Assembly (NCBI GenBank): GCA_001630475.1
Contig: KV419443.1
Location: 141,514-205,513 of the forward strand
Reading direction: 5' to 3'
Source: Sistotremastrum niveocremeum HHB9708
Lineage: Eukaryota; Basidiomycota; Agaricomycetes; Sistotremastrales; Sistotremastraceae
Length of the DNA: 64,000 nucleotides
The notes below the pieces were generated by a model, which made no database searches, was not told the origin of the DNA, and saw only the letters and a program-made list of their open reading frames with translations. Below are positions 1 through 11,764 of the stretch, one piece after another (the first letter of the stretch is position 1; each line of letters opens with the position of its first letter). The position numbers were made by a program, and so were the translations under genes.

Positions 1-831
1 GTCTCTCTTCGACAGTCTTCCACTTCAACAAAGGATGTTTAGCGCTAATACTGGACCCGAGGAAATGATGCATACCTTTTGAGCTTCCTTCGTTTTAGGA
101 TCCGACGCGGACACCTCTCTTGCAGCAGCCGTAGTTTGGGTATGAGTTCTTAAGACGGGAGGTGGAAATAATTGCGATGCCCGGCTTCGTCGGTTACTGT
201 CTTCTTCCGTCACCTCCGGTACGTTCAACAGCTCTCCATTTGCTTCTTCTTCTCCTTCTTCACGAGCGCTAGCTCCGTGTTGTCTCTGAGATGTAACAGT
301 CGATCTTCTCGTGACATCGTGTGGGCTTGGAGTTGTTTGTGGAAGAGGAGGCTGAGTGTCGAAATAACTGGTTGATTCGGGAGCCGGTTCACGAATACTT
401 CGTTGACGTGGAGATGGAATAGCATCATATACGGCGGGGGTGACAGGAGTCGATGCAGGCCTAGTAATGGTCGGGATTTGAGGGGTACCGCTCGGGGTCT
501 GACGCCGGGATGAGGGTCCTCGACTTAGAGGGGCAGTTTGCGGAATCGGCATTTTGTAATTTAAAGGGCTTCTTGTGTTGTGATTTCGAGATGGGGTTCT
601 CGGATTGCTGGTAACGAAGACGCCTTCATGAGGTAGAGGTGGCAATGGTCGAGTGGGGGCTGTGGGCGTTCTCGATGATGGTATAGGTATTGGTTCGAGG
701 AGCTCCTCAACTAAATCAGATCGGGAGCGCCCCGAGGAGCTCGACGATCCATCATCCACGTCAACGTAGATTGAGATATCAGTAGCAGACCGTGCTGGAG
801 AAGCAGAGCGTTCAGACCCGTCACTCATCAC
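1..831 (-). CDS. Ser/Pro-rich protein, N-terminal part, runs off the window
   Basis: A minus-strand exon opens with two consecutive ATGs (831 and 828) and stays open to a GT donor after position 76 (AAG|gtatgc). The gene then continues towards position 1, probably through an intron with a GCTAAAC-type branch point, and leaves the window. The visible 250 or so residues are low complexity: Ser, Pro, Thr and Arg rich, with SPxR/TPxR sites and an acidic run near residue 195 (REEGEEEANGE). No folded domain, signal peptide or membrane segment is visible. The composition suggests a disordered regulatory or scaffold protein, but I do not recognise it. It is divergent from the BTB gene that starts at 1408. 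Confidence 0.6.
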
Positions 832-1407
832 TGAGATGATCGTTAATAAGAAGAGAGAAGCTGCAGACGCACCACAAGATTCAAAATGAACAAAAGCAGT
901 CTAGATTCTCACCGGTATATCATAGAATACCGGATTGAGAAAAATGTGAAGTGGATGACACGGGTTCAAATGTAAGCGCCCGAACATGTGGCATCGCCGG
1001 ACGGACGTCCGCTTCTATGTCCGGGTCTCGATCATTCCGGCTGTTCTAATTTTGACGTGCCGGCGTACCTGACCGGCATTGACAGAGAGACGCGCCTCGT
1101 CACAGCGTTACGGTCGTGGCTTCGCGCGTCGTTATCTCGCCAACAATTGAGCTCTCGTCGTCTGGTTTTCTTCTCCAGCCACCACCATCATTAGCCATCC
1201 AGCAAGTATCCTATCGTTGCACCCTCTATCCGCGCGCAATTCAAGTCATCTATATCGGAAATCTTTATTCCTGTGCGTGGCCAAATTCTCAGGCGTACGA
1301 AAGACTGACTAACGAATCGTCTGGGTCAGATACGAGCCACCTACTGGACCCCTTGTCTTGAAAGACCGGAAATCAACCCACGTTTAGCTCCTCTCTTGCC
1401 ACTTACG
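832..1407. other. Intergenic region between divergent genes
   Basis: It holds the promoters of the Ser/Pro-rich gene and of the first BTB gene. Two short plus-strand open frames (988-1361) have no paralogue and no clear coding character. Nothing else was seen. Confidence 0.4.
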
Positions 1408-2459
1408 ATGGAGGCCCCTCAATCGACACCCACAACCGCATCCCCTCATTTCCAGTTCCCCGACTCAGATCTCATCATCCGAACTCGAGACCGCGTCGAT
1501 TTTCGCGTCCATAAATCTCTCATGTCTTTCTCTTCGCGCGTATTCCGAGACATGTTGACCCTTGACAATATCACTCCCCCCACCTCGTCCACTCATGTCG
1601 TCGACGTCTCCGAAATCAGCAGCCACATGGAAGCAATCCTTCGCTATATCTATCCCCTCCCCTCCCCCGTTATCCAATCACTCGATCAACTCGTCGTCCT
1701 ATTGGAGATCGCCGATAAATATGACATCTCTGTCATCTTGATCGCTATCGAGGACTTCCTCCTCATCAATACCTTATGGAAGAAAGATCCCATCAAGTCC
1801 TTTGGATTATCCAAGAAGTTCAATCTCAAAAGGTGGCAGGCTGTCGTTGAACCGGAGATCGTCAAGGCTCCAAAACGTATCATGCTCAGTATGTCTTCGT
1901 CACACGTAGGCGATGCAGTTACTGCGGAAGATCTCCGAAGACTCGAGTTCTATCGACAACACAGAGTCTTGCGTGCAGGTGATATTCTCTTTCAACAATG
2001 TCTCTCAAACAAGTCTCGTTGCCATTGTCAGCGTGAAGATGAAGATGGCAATTCTTCTGATGAGGACTCCGATGAATCTGACCCGGAGGACGAGGGCGAA
2101 CGTTCGCCCTGCGAATCGTGGGAGATCTTTGTGGAGGTCTGTCGAGATCAACTGCTCTCACTACCAACTGCGGATATCACTCGTCCTTATCTTCGGAGTC
2201 TGGCGGTTGAGAAATCAGCGTGCAAAGATGCACATCGATACCTGTGTATCTCGAACGACTGGGCCGTTCGCATGGCCAAAAATAACATCCAAGCTCTCCC
2301 TTGGATCTTCCCCGCTGAATATGCACAAACGAAGGCATCGTGAGTCTTTACTCCGACTACTGTCATTCATTACTCACCGATGCAACCATATTTAGCTTGT
2401 ACAAGCCCAGAGCAGACTGGAGAGAGCGAGTGGAATTTGGATATGACAGAACTGCTTGA
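1408..2459 (+). CDS. BTB/POZ domain protein, copy 1
   Basis: Two exons, 1408-2339 and 2396-2459, joined at GCATC|gtgagt...tttag|C, give 331 residues. A BTB/POZ fold covers about residues 18-115, with the family's core pattern SDLIIRTRDxVDFRVHKSL then SRVFRDML and later LLEIADKYD. An acidic low-complexity loop lies at about 209-231, and the C-terminus ends YDRTA. BTB domains dimerise and often recruit partners to cullin-3 ubiquitin ligases; in this fungal family the partner is unknown. The ATG at 1408 matches the start context of copy 2, and no longer in-frame ATG exists. Copies 2 and 3 follow head-to-tail, sharing intron position and phase 2, so this is a local tandem expansion. Confidence 0.88.
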
Positions 2460-3118
2460 TATGTAGGGATGTGTTTCCCAACGCTTCCCCCCTCCTCGGT
2501 CCGTCTACCCCTATATTTATTCATCATCATTGTTCTCAATGTTCCCGCTCTAGCTGTCGTTGTTGTCATGACTGGATAGACCCCCGCGTTGACCCTCCAA
2601 ATGTTCTCTTAAACCTCTTATTCACTAAGCTATATTGTAGGATAGACGAGGATATTTTCTCATTCTTTCTCTCTCTCATATATACATATACGTTGTACTC
2701 ATGATATCTCAATTATTTTCCCGAATGCTCTCCCGTCGGGGACTCGATGCATTTTTCTTGCCGTGAGAATTTACGTCAAGCCATTTCGCGTCTTGTCACA
2801 GCGTTACGTCTTGACTTTTTTAGCTGTCAAGCTCATCGCCTCGCCAGCAACGTTGAGCCCTTTGCGTCTGTTTTTCATCTGCAGTCATCATCACCATTCA
2901 TCCATTCCTCCATTCGGCCTTTCATTAAGCATTCATCTCTAGAAGTTCCCCAAACGCATGGTCCAAACTCATTGACGGCGCAATTTGACGGTCATTTGAC
3001 GGTGCGTAGTCGATTCCTTAGACGTACTACACGACTAAAATAGCGATGCATCGGAGTCAGATTGCAACAGTCTTCACTGACATCGTATCTTGACAGCTAT
3101 CGTAATTTGCCGCCCACT
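2460..3118. other. Intergenic spacer between BTB copies 1 and 2
   Basis: Downstream sequence of copy 1 and promoter of copy 2. It is AT-rich around 2640-2700. The short open frames in it have no support. Confidence 0.4.
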
Positions 3119-4173
3119 ATGGAGGCTTCTCAACCGACATCATCTACAACTCTATCACCTCACTTCCAGTTTTCAGACTCTGATCTCATCATCCGGACTC
3201 GAGACGGAGTCGATTTCCGAGTGCACAGATCCCTCCTGTCTCTCGCCTCGCGTGTCTTCCGAGACATGCTGACCCTTGATCAGACTGCCCTCCCTTCTTC
3301 ATCACCCATTCACGTTGTTGATGTCTCCGAAGTCAGCGCTCACCTCGAAGCGATTCTGCGCTACCTCTATCCATATCCTTCCCCTGTTCTGACTTCCCTG
3401 GATCAACTTGTAGTATTGTTGGAAATCGCCGATAAATACGAATTTTCTGTCATCATGATCGCCCTTGAAGACGTTCTCGTCACAGGCCATTTCTGGAAAA
3501 CGGACAATATTCGTGCATTTGGAGTGTCCCGAAAATTTAAGCTCACGCGATGGCAGGCTGTCGTCGAACCGGAACTACTAAAGCAGCCTTACCATGTAAT
3601 GCATTCCGCTTCTCCTTCGAGCGAGGAGGATGCTGTGACGGCAGAGGATCTCCGGAGGTTTGACTGGTACCGGAACCACAGGGTTTCAGCGGCGGTAGAG
3701 CTCCTTCGCAAGCAGGAGCTTCCAGCAATCCCAATTTGCAATTGTAGACGCCTGCATGAATCTGATACTGATTCTGAGGATGGTGCGGGAGGTGTGGAAG
3801 ACGTCTCTCCCTGCGATGCTTGGCAACAATTCATCGAAGCGTGCCGCCGAAAGCTGCAGCTAGTTCCGACCGAGGACATTGCAGACTACACTATTCGAAG
3901 AGAGGCAATCAAGAACTCTTCTTGTGACGATGCTCATAGAAATTTAACGACATTCTATGAATGGTCCATCAGATCTGCAAACACCAACATACAAAAGCTT
4001 CCATGGATATTTCCCCACGAATACGAAGATTACAAAGCCTCGTGAGTCTGCCGGTCATTCTCAGATGCCTTGTTACTCATGCTATTTCTGATAGTCGAAA
4101 GCTTCCTCAGACGGACTGGAGGGATAAGGTGAACTTTGGATACGATAGACCTGCTGGGGTAATCTATTCGTAG
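3119..4173 (+). CDS. BTB/POZ domain protein, copy 2
   Basis: Exons 3119-4041 and 4095-4173 join at AAAGCCTC|gtgagt...gatag|T and give 333 residues. The protein aligns with copy 1 along its whole length: BTB core SDLIIRTRDGVDFRVHRSL, then SRVFRDMLTLDQ, LLEIADKYEFS, and the same C-terminal module ending PWIFPHEYEDYKAS before the intron. The last exon encodes a conserved tail (DWRDKVNFGYDRPAG). The acidic loop seen in copy 1 is shorter here (ESDTDSEDG). The phase-2 terminal intron is at the same residue. As with copy 1, a role as a protein-interaction adaptor is inferred from the domain only. Confidence 0.88.
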
Positions 4174-4519
4174 TATCTCACCAAATGATATGCTCTCTTC
4201 TGAAATCAAACTTTGATCTCGATTGACAGAGCTGTGACGTCATCAACCAGTCCGAGTAATGGTGTGACAACTATTCTCTTTAAGATTTTCTTCGCGAGTC
4301 AACTGCATCGCTGCAGACATTCCACGCCGCAGACTTCCTTCGAATCCAATTCTGTCATTCGGTATACTCAAAAGCGCATCAATCTCACCCGATTTGTCTT
4401 GAGGAAATCAACTTTCCGCGAGTTATATCTGAGACTTCAGGGCATCTTGTAGTACATCTCAAGGTACTGTCTGTCAATGTTCCTCTCGGCTTTTATCGAC
4501 CATTTCCTTGCAGAAGAAA

Positions 4520-5546
4520 ATGCAAGGAGAAGATACGGTACCCCCAAGGGTACCCCTTCAGCCTTCAATCTCACCCCACTTCCGTTTCCATGATGCCGAC
4601 CCCATCATCCGGACTGATGATAGAGTCGATTCCCGTGTGCACAAATACCTACTAGCTCTCGCTTCGCGTGTTTTCAAAGATATGCTGTCTCTCAACTTGG
4701 TCCTCCCCAGAACACGCCGTTGACGTTTCAGAAGACGGTGCTGCTTTCGATCCCCTGCCACGACCCCGATTCGCCAATCTTGAACCCGTCGCCATGCTTC
4801 TCGAAATAGCGGATAAACGTGACATCCCGATCATTGCATCCGTCGTAGAAGGCTTTCTCTTGATAAGTCCTATATCCCAAGCTTCCGCTGGAAGGACGTT
4901 TGTGATTTCGAAGAAGTTGAAGCTCACTCGGCTAGAGAGCCATATCATTCCCATCGTCCTGAAGCAATCTTATAATCTCACAATCTTCAGCTCGGTACCT
5001 GAGGAGACGAGTTCAGTCACAATAGACGATCTCCGGAAGCTTAGCTTCTACCGATCGAAATCGCGAGGTTGAGTTCGCCAGGTTGGACATTCGGAGCGAT
5101 GATCTCGATCTGCCATCTTATGATTGCCAAAGAAGGGCCGCCAGCTCCACGACCAATTCGAGGCTCTGTCGCACCTGGGAATGCCTCCGCCAGACTCTGC
5201 TCAGAGCCTTGAAACAAAATTCAGATGGCCGAGTCACCGATCTGGGCTATCGGAGACAGGCCGTAGAGGAGGCGTTGCGCTGACGTCATTGTCAATCTAT
5301 ATCAACATTACGAGCCTTTGATTGAGAGCTTCATTTGTAAAGTGACAGAAGATCCCTGGATCTACCCGGAACAATACGAACCAAGAAAATCGATGTGAGT
5401 GAACGGCTTGCCACAATTTTCTTTTGATCACTCAATATACCACTTCCTATAGATCCCAATCGCATACGGAAAGACGAAGAGCTAGCGCTAGATTAGCCTA
5501 CGTCGAAGACCTGGGCCTGGAAGCCCGAACGATCTTGATAGCGTGA
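4520..5546 (+). pseudogene. BTB/POZ copy 3, decayed
   Basis: The region is homologous to copies 1 and 2 from the BTB core (PIIRTDDRVDSRVHKYLLAL, SRVFKDMLSL) to the C-terminal WIYPEQYEPRKS block, but the frame changes near 4710, near 5067 and near 5275. The conserved segments VDVSEDGAAFDP, LLEIADKRDIP, LRKLSFYR and DPWIYPEQY therefore fall in successive frames. The terminal GT donor (5395) and a matching acceptor (5452) are still present, giving a different tail that would end at 5546. No set of introns of normal length repairs all the shifts, so I call it a pseudogene. The BTB part has also lost several charged residues conserved in the other two. Confidence 0.75.
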
Positions 5547-6663
5547 AGGAAAAGACGACTGCCGCGATGTGTGCTAGTTTGCCTATGTGATCTGCTGCTG
5601 TGACTATCAATCAGCCCTATCAATGTAGATAAAAGTGTTCAAGAAATGCCTGCAATTTATCTTGACGAAAATTGCCTCCAGACTCTTCCTTGCGCGCTAG
5701 TCCGTCATGGCCCTATGCCGTGTTCGGCACGCTAGAAAGGGTCGACTTCCGATAAGCCCGAGACCGCCGACTCTGCCACGACATCGAATGCTGCAGGCTC
5801 TGGATTGTCATAGTTTTACTGCTGTTCTATAGGCACTCGGGCATCTCAAGTATCGTGGATCACACAGACAGAATTACTAAGTCTACTCCGCCTCTTTTAT
5901 CCTGTCTTCCTCTGGCGACTTTTCGTTCGGGCGCTGAACGCCAGCTTCAGAACATCTGGCAACACGAGGTCTCTTGTCAATGCTAGAAGGCCGGTGATGG
6001 CTGCGGAGGGACCGCTGAGGATTTTGAGCACTTGTATGATGCGAAAGAGCGCAGGTTCGTTGCACAAGTACCCGACGCAGTGACGAGGCTGACTTTGTCG
6101 ATAAGAGTTCGAGCGGTGCCAGCGGATACTCTCCCTCTCTTCTAACTTCTTCGTAGCGAACTCGAGACCTGAATCTCTAGCAATACATACCGTCTTTGCC
6201 TTCAAGGCCAACCCTCGAGACGACGGTGAGTCTTTGAACCTTTTGTGATTTTTCCTGTTATATTGAAGAACGATCCCGTCAATTTCCAGCTTTTGCATAA
6301 GACAAATTCGACACTGGGGGATGTTCTCAATCCCATGTAATCCAGAAATCTAGACCTGCTGAGTCGTCATCAAGACGTTGTTCCATGCATGAAGACCTCC
6401 TGCTACGAAGACTCCAATCCATTCCCTAACATCAGTCTTCCATGCCATCGTCACACCTCCATATCATTTCTTCAGAGTCTCAGGTGTGGAATCTTCATTC
6501 TAGGACTAACCGATCTGCAACTTCGGTCTTGACTGCCATATCACCCACACCATATTTGCCGATCTACTACATGCACGCTCAGACTGCTAACATTATACAT
6601 CAGAAACAATAAGCATGCGACCCCAATGTTCCTCTTCGATTTCACAGTCACTGGCGATCTATT
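5547..6663. other. Stretch without a confident gene
   Basis: From about 5740 this belongs to duplicated unit A. The motif around 5775 (GCCACGACATC) recurs near 15327. A minus-strand open frame (5883-6298, 133 codons) has no recognisable domain and no open counterpart in unit C, so it is not called as a gene. Confidence 0.35.
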
Positions 6664-7219
6664 CTACGCGTGAGGCTCATATCCTAGCGATCGAATTTGC
6701 TGGCGAAGCATCCTGAAGTGCTCAGTCAATATATGTCGAGTTTTCAGTTTGACCATATGTACTTACCGGATAGCCTCCGCAGCGCTGATATCAACGTCCG
6801 CTTTTACTTTTGGGACCACGTGGGGACCTTCACCAAGTGTCGCTCGAAGATAACTGTGTGCATCGGTGCGACGTTTGCGACATGCTTTCTCGGCATTCCT
6901 TTGACTTTGCTGGGCTCCTGTCATACTGTTGGGTTCTTCGTTCGCTACACTGTCTGTCAAAGATGTGTCAGGTCAATATATTTTCTTTGTTTTCTTGTCT
7001 GCTCACTGTTGACAATGAACAGAGGATCGGGAACCGCGTTGCCATAAGTCTGCCCATAGGACATGAAGTTCGGATCTGCGGCATGTGGGAATCCATTCGA
7101 TTGACCGTTGAAGTTGTCATTCCAGCCTGTCACCCCACGTTCAGATGTGAGGCAAGCCGAAGTTGTTAACCGCGTCACTCACCATTCGGATAGTAGGAGT
7201 GCGCGTTGCCGTTGCTCAT
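6664..7219 (-). CDS. Small single-module bHLH-like protein, copy 1
   Basis: Four exons (7219-7183, 7126-7007, 6953-6767, 6712-6664) keep phase and give 130 residues. After a Gly/Asn/Pro-rich N-terminus comes a module resembling basic helix-loop-helix: basic stretch AEKACRKRR, helix 1 TDAHSYLRATL, loop GEGPHVVPK, helix 2 DISAAEAIRMLRQQIRSLG, then a short tail PHA. The last intron splits an Arg codon in phase 2 within helix 2. A paralogue with the same four exons lies at 16262-16806. bHLH proteins bind E-box-like DNA as dimers in the nucleus; the fold assignment here is inferred from pattern, not from a search. It is divergent from the two-module gene at 9388, with a repeat-rich promoter at 7340-7490. 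Confidence 0.7.
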
Positions 7220-7339
7220 TGTGGAAACGGTGTTAGCAGTGGTGATGAGGGAACCCATCCAGAGACCAGCTGGTGTTATATAGCGTGCATGATCTCAGTG
7301 TAGCAGCCACGCCGCCGAAGGGGGAAGGCGATCAAGCTC

Positions 7340-7490
7340 GTGCCACAAAGGATCGAACCAAAAAGCATCGAACCAGCGGACGTCGAGCCAGAACTGATAG
7401 AACCGAGTTGCATCGAGTCAACGAGGGTCGACCCAGACTACATCGAGTCAACGAGGGTCGACCCAGACTACATCGAACGCCAGAATAACA
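7340..7490 (-). promoter_or_regulatory. TCGAACCA-type motif cluster upstream of small bHLH-like copy 1
   Basis: About 120-270 bp upstream of the ATG at 7219. It contains two exact TCGAACCA words and several variants (TCGAGCCA, TAGAACCG, TCGAGTCA, TCGACCCA). A perfect 30-bp direct duplication occupies 7411-7440 and 7441-7470. A denser cluster of the same word lies at the equivalent place in unit C. Confidence 0.5.
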
Positions 7491-9200
7491 AGACCAAATA
7501 CAAATATTATGATAATATTAGTTTGGCGTACCTTTACTGATCTTTGCTGTGACGTTTAACCAGTAGTTCTTAGGTTATTTTGGTGAATAGACACGATAAC
7601 ATCCCGGCGGCCATGAAAGAGCCACTCTACTACTTATTGTAGTACTTTGGTTTCATGCTTCAAATTGCCTTGGAATCAAAGTGATCATAAACCGCGCATT
7701 TCGCTCCATAGCTGAACATCGTTCTGATCGTCGAATGGTGGTCGAGTAGAATACGAGAAAAATATCTGAACGAAAGTAGAGACTAAGAGTACGAAAGGTT
7801 GGATATACAGGATTCTGATCCTCCTGTCAGCTGTCTACAGGCAGGTTCTGACGCATCTTCTCACTCATGAGCGACGAAATTGAATGGTCAAAGTATTGGG
7901 ATGAATCTTGGTTTATACATCAGTCCATACAGTCACCCCTTCGAAAGTTGCTCTCCGCAAAAAATAGGTTGGACAGAGCTCAACTGCCAATGATTGATCT
8001 AGATTCCGGGCGTCGCAGCGCCGCGCGAATTATGTTATGACCCAGTATCATGATATACAAAAGAATATTTACTCGAGATATCCTTCGGGCGAAACCGTTC
8101 GAAGGAACCTCCTTTGCAGTAGGCCATTCCTGGAGAGGAACGCGAGTCCTCGGCCTTGACATTACACTGCGAGAGAGGTGTCGGTTACACGTGTTCAGGC
8201 CCGTATGGTCACTCAAATGAATGCGGATGTGGGAAACGATCTTGCACAATTTTGGCACGAAAGGTGTCAGTGGACACACTCAGGGCTCAAATATAGTCCA
8301 AGATGAAAAACTCAGAGCCCTGGGCACACGCCGTGATTAATGTAGATGAATTCACACAAGCTGAAGCCATAGCCGCCAGTGTATACATTCGAAGCTCTGG
8401 ATCCGTCTAGCGCTCCGCAGTCCAGGAACTCGAATGTATTGTGAGGAAGCCGAAAAACGTTTATGATTCGAGGAGACTTCGTGATTGATACGGCCGTGAG
8501 CTCACACAATTGAAAGTATAGAGAGGCGCCAGTGAACGTTGGCTGATGCAATACGGGTTTACTGGCTTTGTTTACTGGCCCAGGTCGGGGTTTGAATTTC
8601 AGAAATTCAGATTGATGCCAGACAGTGCCGCAACTACTACACGACAGAAGCTTGGCCCCCAGCGGGCTCTGTGTGAAACCCCTGATTGTTACCACTCAAC
8701 GAAGGTCTGAGCGCAGAACTGATCGCAGTTGGCGCACCACAATCATACCCTAACGCGTCGGCGGCGGCATCGAAAGGTCTATGGAGCATTCTGCATCTAA
8801 TTGAACAACGATGGCACTCCGGGATCTAATCATCGGTCTCCATGGAATCTCATCCAATATGCGAAGTTCTAAATATCTGACAGAGTGACGTCATATGGTC
8901 ATACTTCAAAGACAGCCTTCTATCGTGCCGTCATCGCGTTAGGGGCTTCATCCTTGATCCCGATCCCTCATTCCGTACGACTCTCCCATCGCACCTTATG
9001 TGAACTCGCCGTGCATCTTCACCTTCGTCGCTCTTCAGCACCAGCGGACGACATAACTCAAACCGACGTACTTACTGTAAGTTTGTTTCACAGCCGATTA
9101 TGATGATGATTCAAGGTGACATCTTCCCCTCAATTCTTGACACAGATCGAGACCAGATCTTATCACTCAATTCGGCCGATCGGTCCTCAAGAAGGGCATA
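7491..9200. other. Intergenic stretch with weak minus-strand open frames
   Basis: Open frames at 7980-8279 and 8312-8695 on the minus strand show no domain. A short block at 8705-8735 (GATCGCAGTTGGCGCACCA) recurs near 12222 and, less exactly, near 18248, each time upstream of a two-module bHLH-like gene. It may therefore be a retained promoter block or the relic of a shared gene. Confidence 0.3.
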
Positions 9201-9204
9201 GCGC

Positions 9205-9290
9205 GATGGAATGTGGTTCGATCAAGATGGCTCGAGTTGCAGGAGATCGAGCACGACTGGTTCGAGCGAGTCTGATCCGATCATCTCCGC
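9205..9290 (+). promoter_or_regulatory. TGGTTCGA motif cluster upstream of two-module gene 1
   Basis: Two exact TGGTTCGA words (reverse complement of TCGAACCA) lie about 100-180 bp before the ATG at 9388, within a block that recurs at 18687-18775 before gene 3 (both end near GATCATCTCCG). Confidence 0.45.
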
Positions 9291-9387
9291 TTGACATCCT
9301 GAGAAGAATAGTACGTAGGAAGGTTTATAGAGAGGATAAAACTAGGAATGAGAGGAGTTTCAGCTCACCCTTCCCCTTTCTAATTAA

Positions 9388-10563
9388 ATGGATGCAGTCA
9401 ACGAGCGGCCATCTGATTTTTCATCGAGTTACTACGCCTCCATTTCCAGCTCCTCGACCGGACCGTGGTTGAGCTCTCAACCACATAATACGAATCATTC
9501 GCACTCCCCGGATCCCTTCCATGCAACTTTTAGTCATGAACATCCTCCGACTCCTTCCGCTTGGCCTCCGCAACCCTATTCCTCCCGAGTCTCGATGCCA
9601 GTAGATATTCGTAGTAGCTCATTGAGAACTACTCAAACGAATTCCGATTCAGGTGAGTAATTTAGGCTCGTTGACGCAATGGCTTCTCACCTTTTTCCAA
9701 AATAAGATTCCATCGAAGATTCCGTTCCTCCACCGCCACCGCCACCGCCACCAGGACCATCAGCAACCGTTCGCGAAAAACGCCTTGCACGCGAAAAGGA
9801 AGAAAAACAACGAAGACAAGCCGAAAAACGGAAGGCACGACAGAAGAAAGCGGATGCAAAATATCATGGCAACGTCCGAGAAGCGTTGGAAGAATTGAAG
9901 GATACTCTCAGTGAAGGTCCCGGTGAATGTCCAACTACAATTAGTGAGGTGTACATCGCCGCCGGTGAAGCTGTTATGTGAGTGCTCTCGCTATGATGAA
10001 TCACGTAGAACTGAGGGGATTGAGTTTGTAGAAGACTTCGTCGACAGGATTATGATCGCGGACCGGATGAAGGTTTGTACCCCTGCGGAATGTCACTCTA
10101 CCGCGAATCTCATATCTTCTGTATGCTAATCCAGAAGATTACCTCTCCATTAGGGCCGGCAAACCACCTTGCAAAGCTAACCATCAACTATTCACAGCGA
10201 CTCGGAGCGACTCGGAGGATTCAGATGACAGGCGTGAGTGAACGAGATGTCATCTTTCTAATCTATCTGATTCCGTCGCTGCAGCGTCCAAGAGGAGACG
10301 GCGCTCCGAGCGTGCGGACGGCGCTAGAATGCAACGCAGAGCTGAAAGGAATTATCGAAAACATAGATCCGACGCGTTGCGTTGGTTGAGCAAGGTTGTC
10401 TCCGACCCTTCATCTGGTGATGGTGTTTGCGAGGTGATACATGCGGCAATTGTCGAGATCAAGTACGTTCTCCAATCACAACGCTAGACATAACATTGAC
10501 AAGCTAGTCTGCAGGTGGTATCGAGGGACTCTTCGGAGAAGGGGAAAACCACCAGTCGCATAA
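9388..10563 (+). CDS. Protein with two bHLH-like modules, gene 1
   Basis: Six exons (9388-9652, 9707-9977, 10032-10072, 10135-10233, 10285-10462, 10515-10563) join in phase to 300 residues. Residues 1-90 are Ser/Pro-rich and lead into a ten-proline run. Module A has a long basic stretch, helix 1 (YHGNVREALEELKDTL), loop SEGPGECPTT and helix 2 (ISEVYIAAGEAVIRLRRQD). Module B has AERNYRKHRSDALRWLSKVV, a Gly/Ser loop and VCEVIHAAIVEIKWYRGTL, ending RGKPPVA. In both modules a phase-2 intron cuts helix 2 at the same place. Module B keeps the Glu-Arg dyad that contacts E-box DNA in canonical bHLH proteins; module A has Asp there. A nuclear DNA-binding role is inferred. Confidence 0.72.
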
Positions 10564-11235
10564 GCACACAGAATCCGAAGTCGAAGAGATCTCGAGAAGT
10601 CATGAAGGCCGGGATGCGAGCAGATTTCCATATTCGCGCCTTGAATATACGACAATTGTTTGCCCAGGGCAACCGAGAAGATCACGAGTCCATCACCATC
10701 TTGTCCATCGAAGAGATGTTCGTCGACGCCGTTCAATCAATCTTGACTGCTTTCAATTACCCGTGACCAAGATGAGAGTGCCTAGCATCATCGGCACACG
10801 CTCCAGCATTGAAAGAAAGTTAGTCTTCGAGGCGGATCGGGGTGATTCTCAGGTATGAGAATAAATTGCAAGGCGAAATTCCAATGAAGTCAAGTGTTCA
10901 AACCGAGCACCAGTCTATTAGGGACTCGCTAGGATCGCGCGTAGAAGTAGGCTCAGGATGTAACGTCAGTCCGGGCGAGCTGAAAGGATCTTGAACGATG
11001 CCGCTGAAAGGCGATTCTGTGACATGGTATTCGGCGGCGCAAGAAATTGTAGATATGAGGAACGGTCTCATGTCGCACATAGTTTATATTCACTCTGGCG
11101 AAATTATAGACAAGGGATCGCAGCCGTGATATAGCCATATCACAAGCAGAAATGATATCAGCACTGTTGACGCAGGATCAGGACGAAAAGCAGAACCATA
11201 TCGTAGCGATCGCATACGAAAATACAACGATCATT
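10564..11235. other. 3' flank of two-module gene 1
   Basis: No gene. The first 130 bp after the stop (from AATCCGAAGTCGAAGAG) are conserved after all three two-module genes, which fits segmental duplication or a conserved 3' UTR. Confidence 0.45.
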
Positions 11236-11764
11236 TCAAGACATTACATCTTCCACACTGCCGCCTCCCGTCGCGGTGCTCCACCAGAACCACCCCAACG
11301 CTTTCCATCCAATCCACAGTCCGATAATGCCCAAGACGACGTAGAGGATGATTCGAGTTTGATGAGTGCTGCCGCCCCTTGCAGAAGATAATCCGAAAGC
11401 TCGAGCGAAGCAGGTTGTAGTTGTTGATAAGGAATGGGTAAAATTGGAGAAGGTATTCGACTTCGGGGCGGATGGGGAAGTCAATAGGTAGTCGACTAAG
11501 TTATACGGAATAGACGTACCCCTTCATACAGCATCAGATTCTGTCGCTCTGCGTCATCATCAATGTCGTTGGTAACCTTTGAAGAACGAATTTCAGTCAA
11601 ATCATTCATGGCCGAACAAGACCGAAACGAGGGGACTGAAGACGACGTACGGCTCGCAATTTCCGGATCATGGCATGTAGATCATCCTGTCTCGTATCGG
11701 TTGCAGCTCCTAAGTATCCTCAGTGGGTCGATCCTGTCTTGTTTTTCGTGAAGTCGATGTTGTC
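11236..11764 (-). pseudogene. BET1-like SNARE, copy 1, damaged first exon
   Basis: Exons 3 (11460-11236) and 2 (11576-11520) are open and match the intact copy at 20692-21214: VTNDI, AERQNLMLYEG, FSNFTHSLS, and the membrane segment ILYVVLGIIGLWIGWKAL. The expected first exon (ending at 11651) still encodes DDLHAMIRKLRA, but a frame change and an in-frame stop precede it and the normal ATG is not present. A shorter protein from another start cannot be excluded. The exon 2/3 junction is phase 0 as in the whole copy. It is convergent with the two-module bHLH-like gene upstream. Confidence 0.65.

Noticed and set aside
988-1361. Two overlapping plus-strand open frames upstream of BTB copy 1
   Set aside because: No domain, no paralogue before copies 2 or 3, and they lie in the promoter of a well-supported gene.
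5883-6298. Minus-strand open frame of 133 codons
   Set aside because: No domain, and the homologous stretch of unit C (about 15.4-15.9 kb) is not open in this frame.
7980-8695. Two consecutive minus-strand frames that looked like a gene between the divergent bHLH-like genes
   Set aside because: No splice chain joins them, no domain is visible, and the matching region of unit C does not preserve the frame.
10039-10072. Alternative acceptor for the third exon of two-module gene 1 giving IMIADRMK
   Set aside because: The equivalent choice in gene 3 gives a stop, while the upstream acceptor keeps a similar open peptide (KLxRQ) in all three genes.
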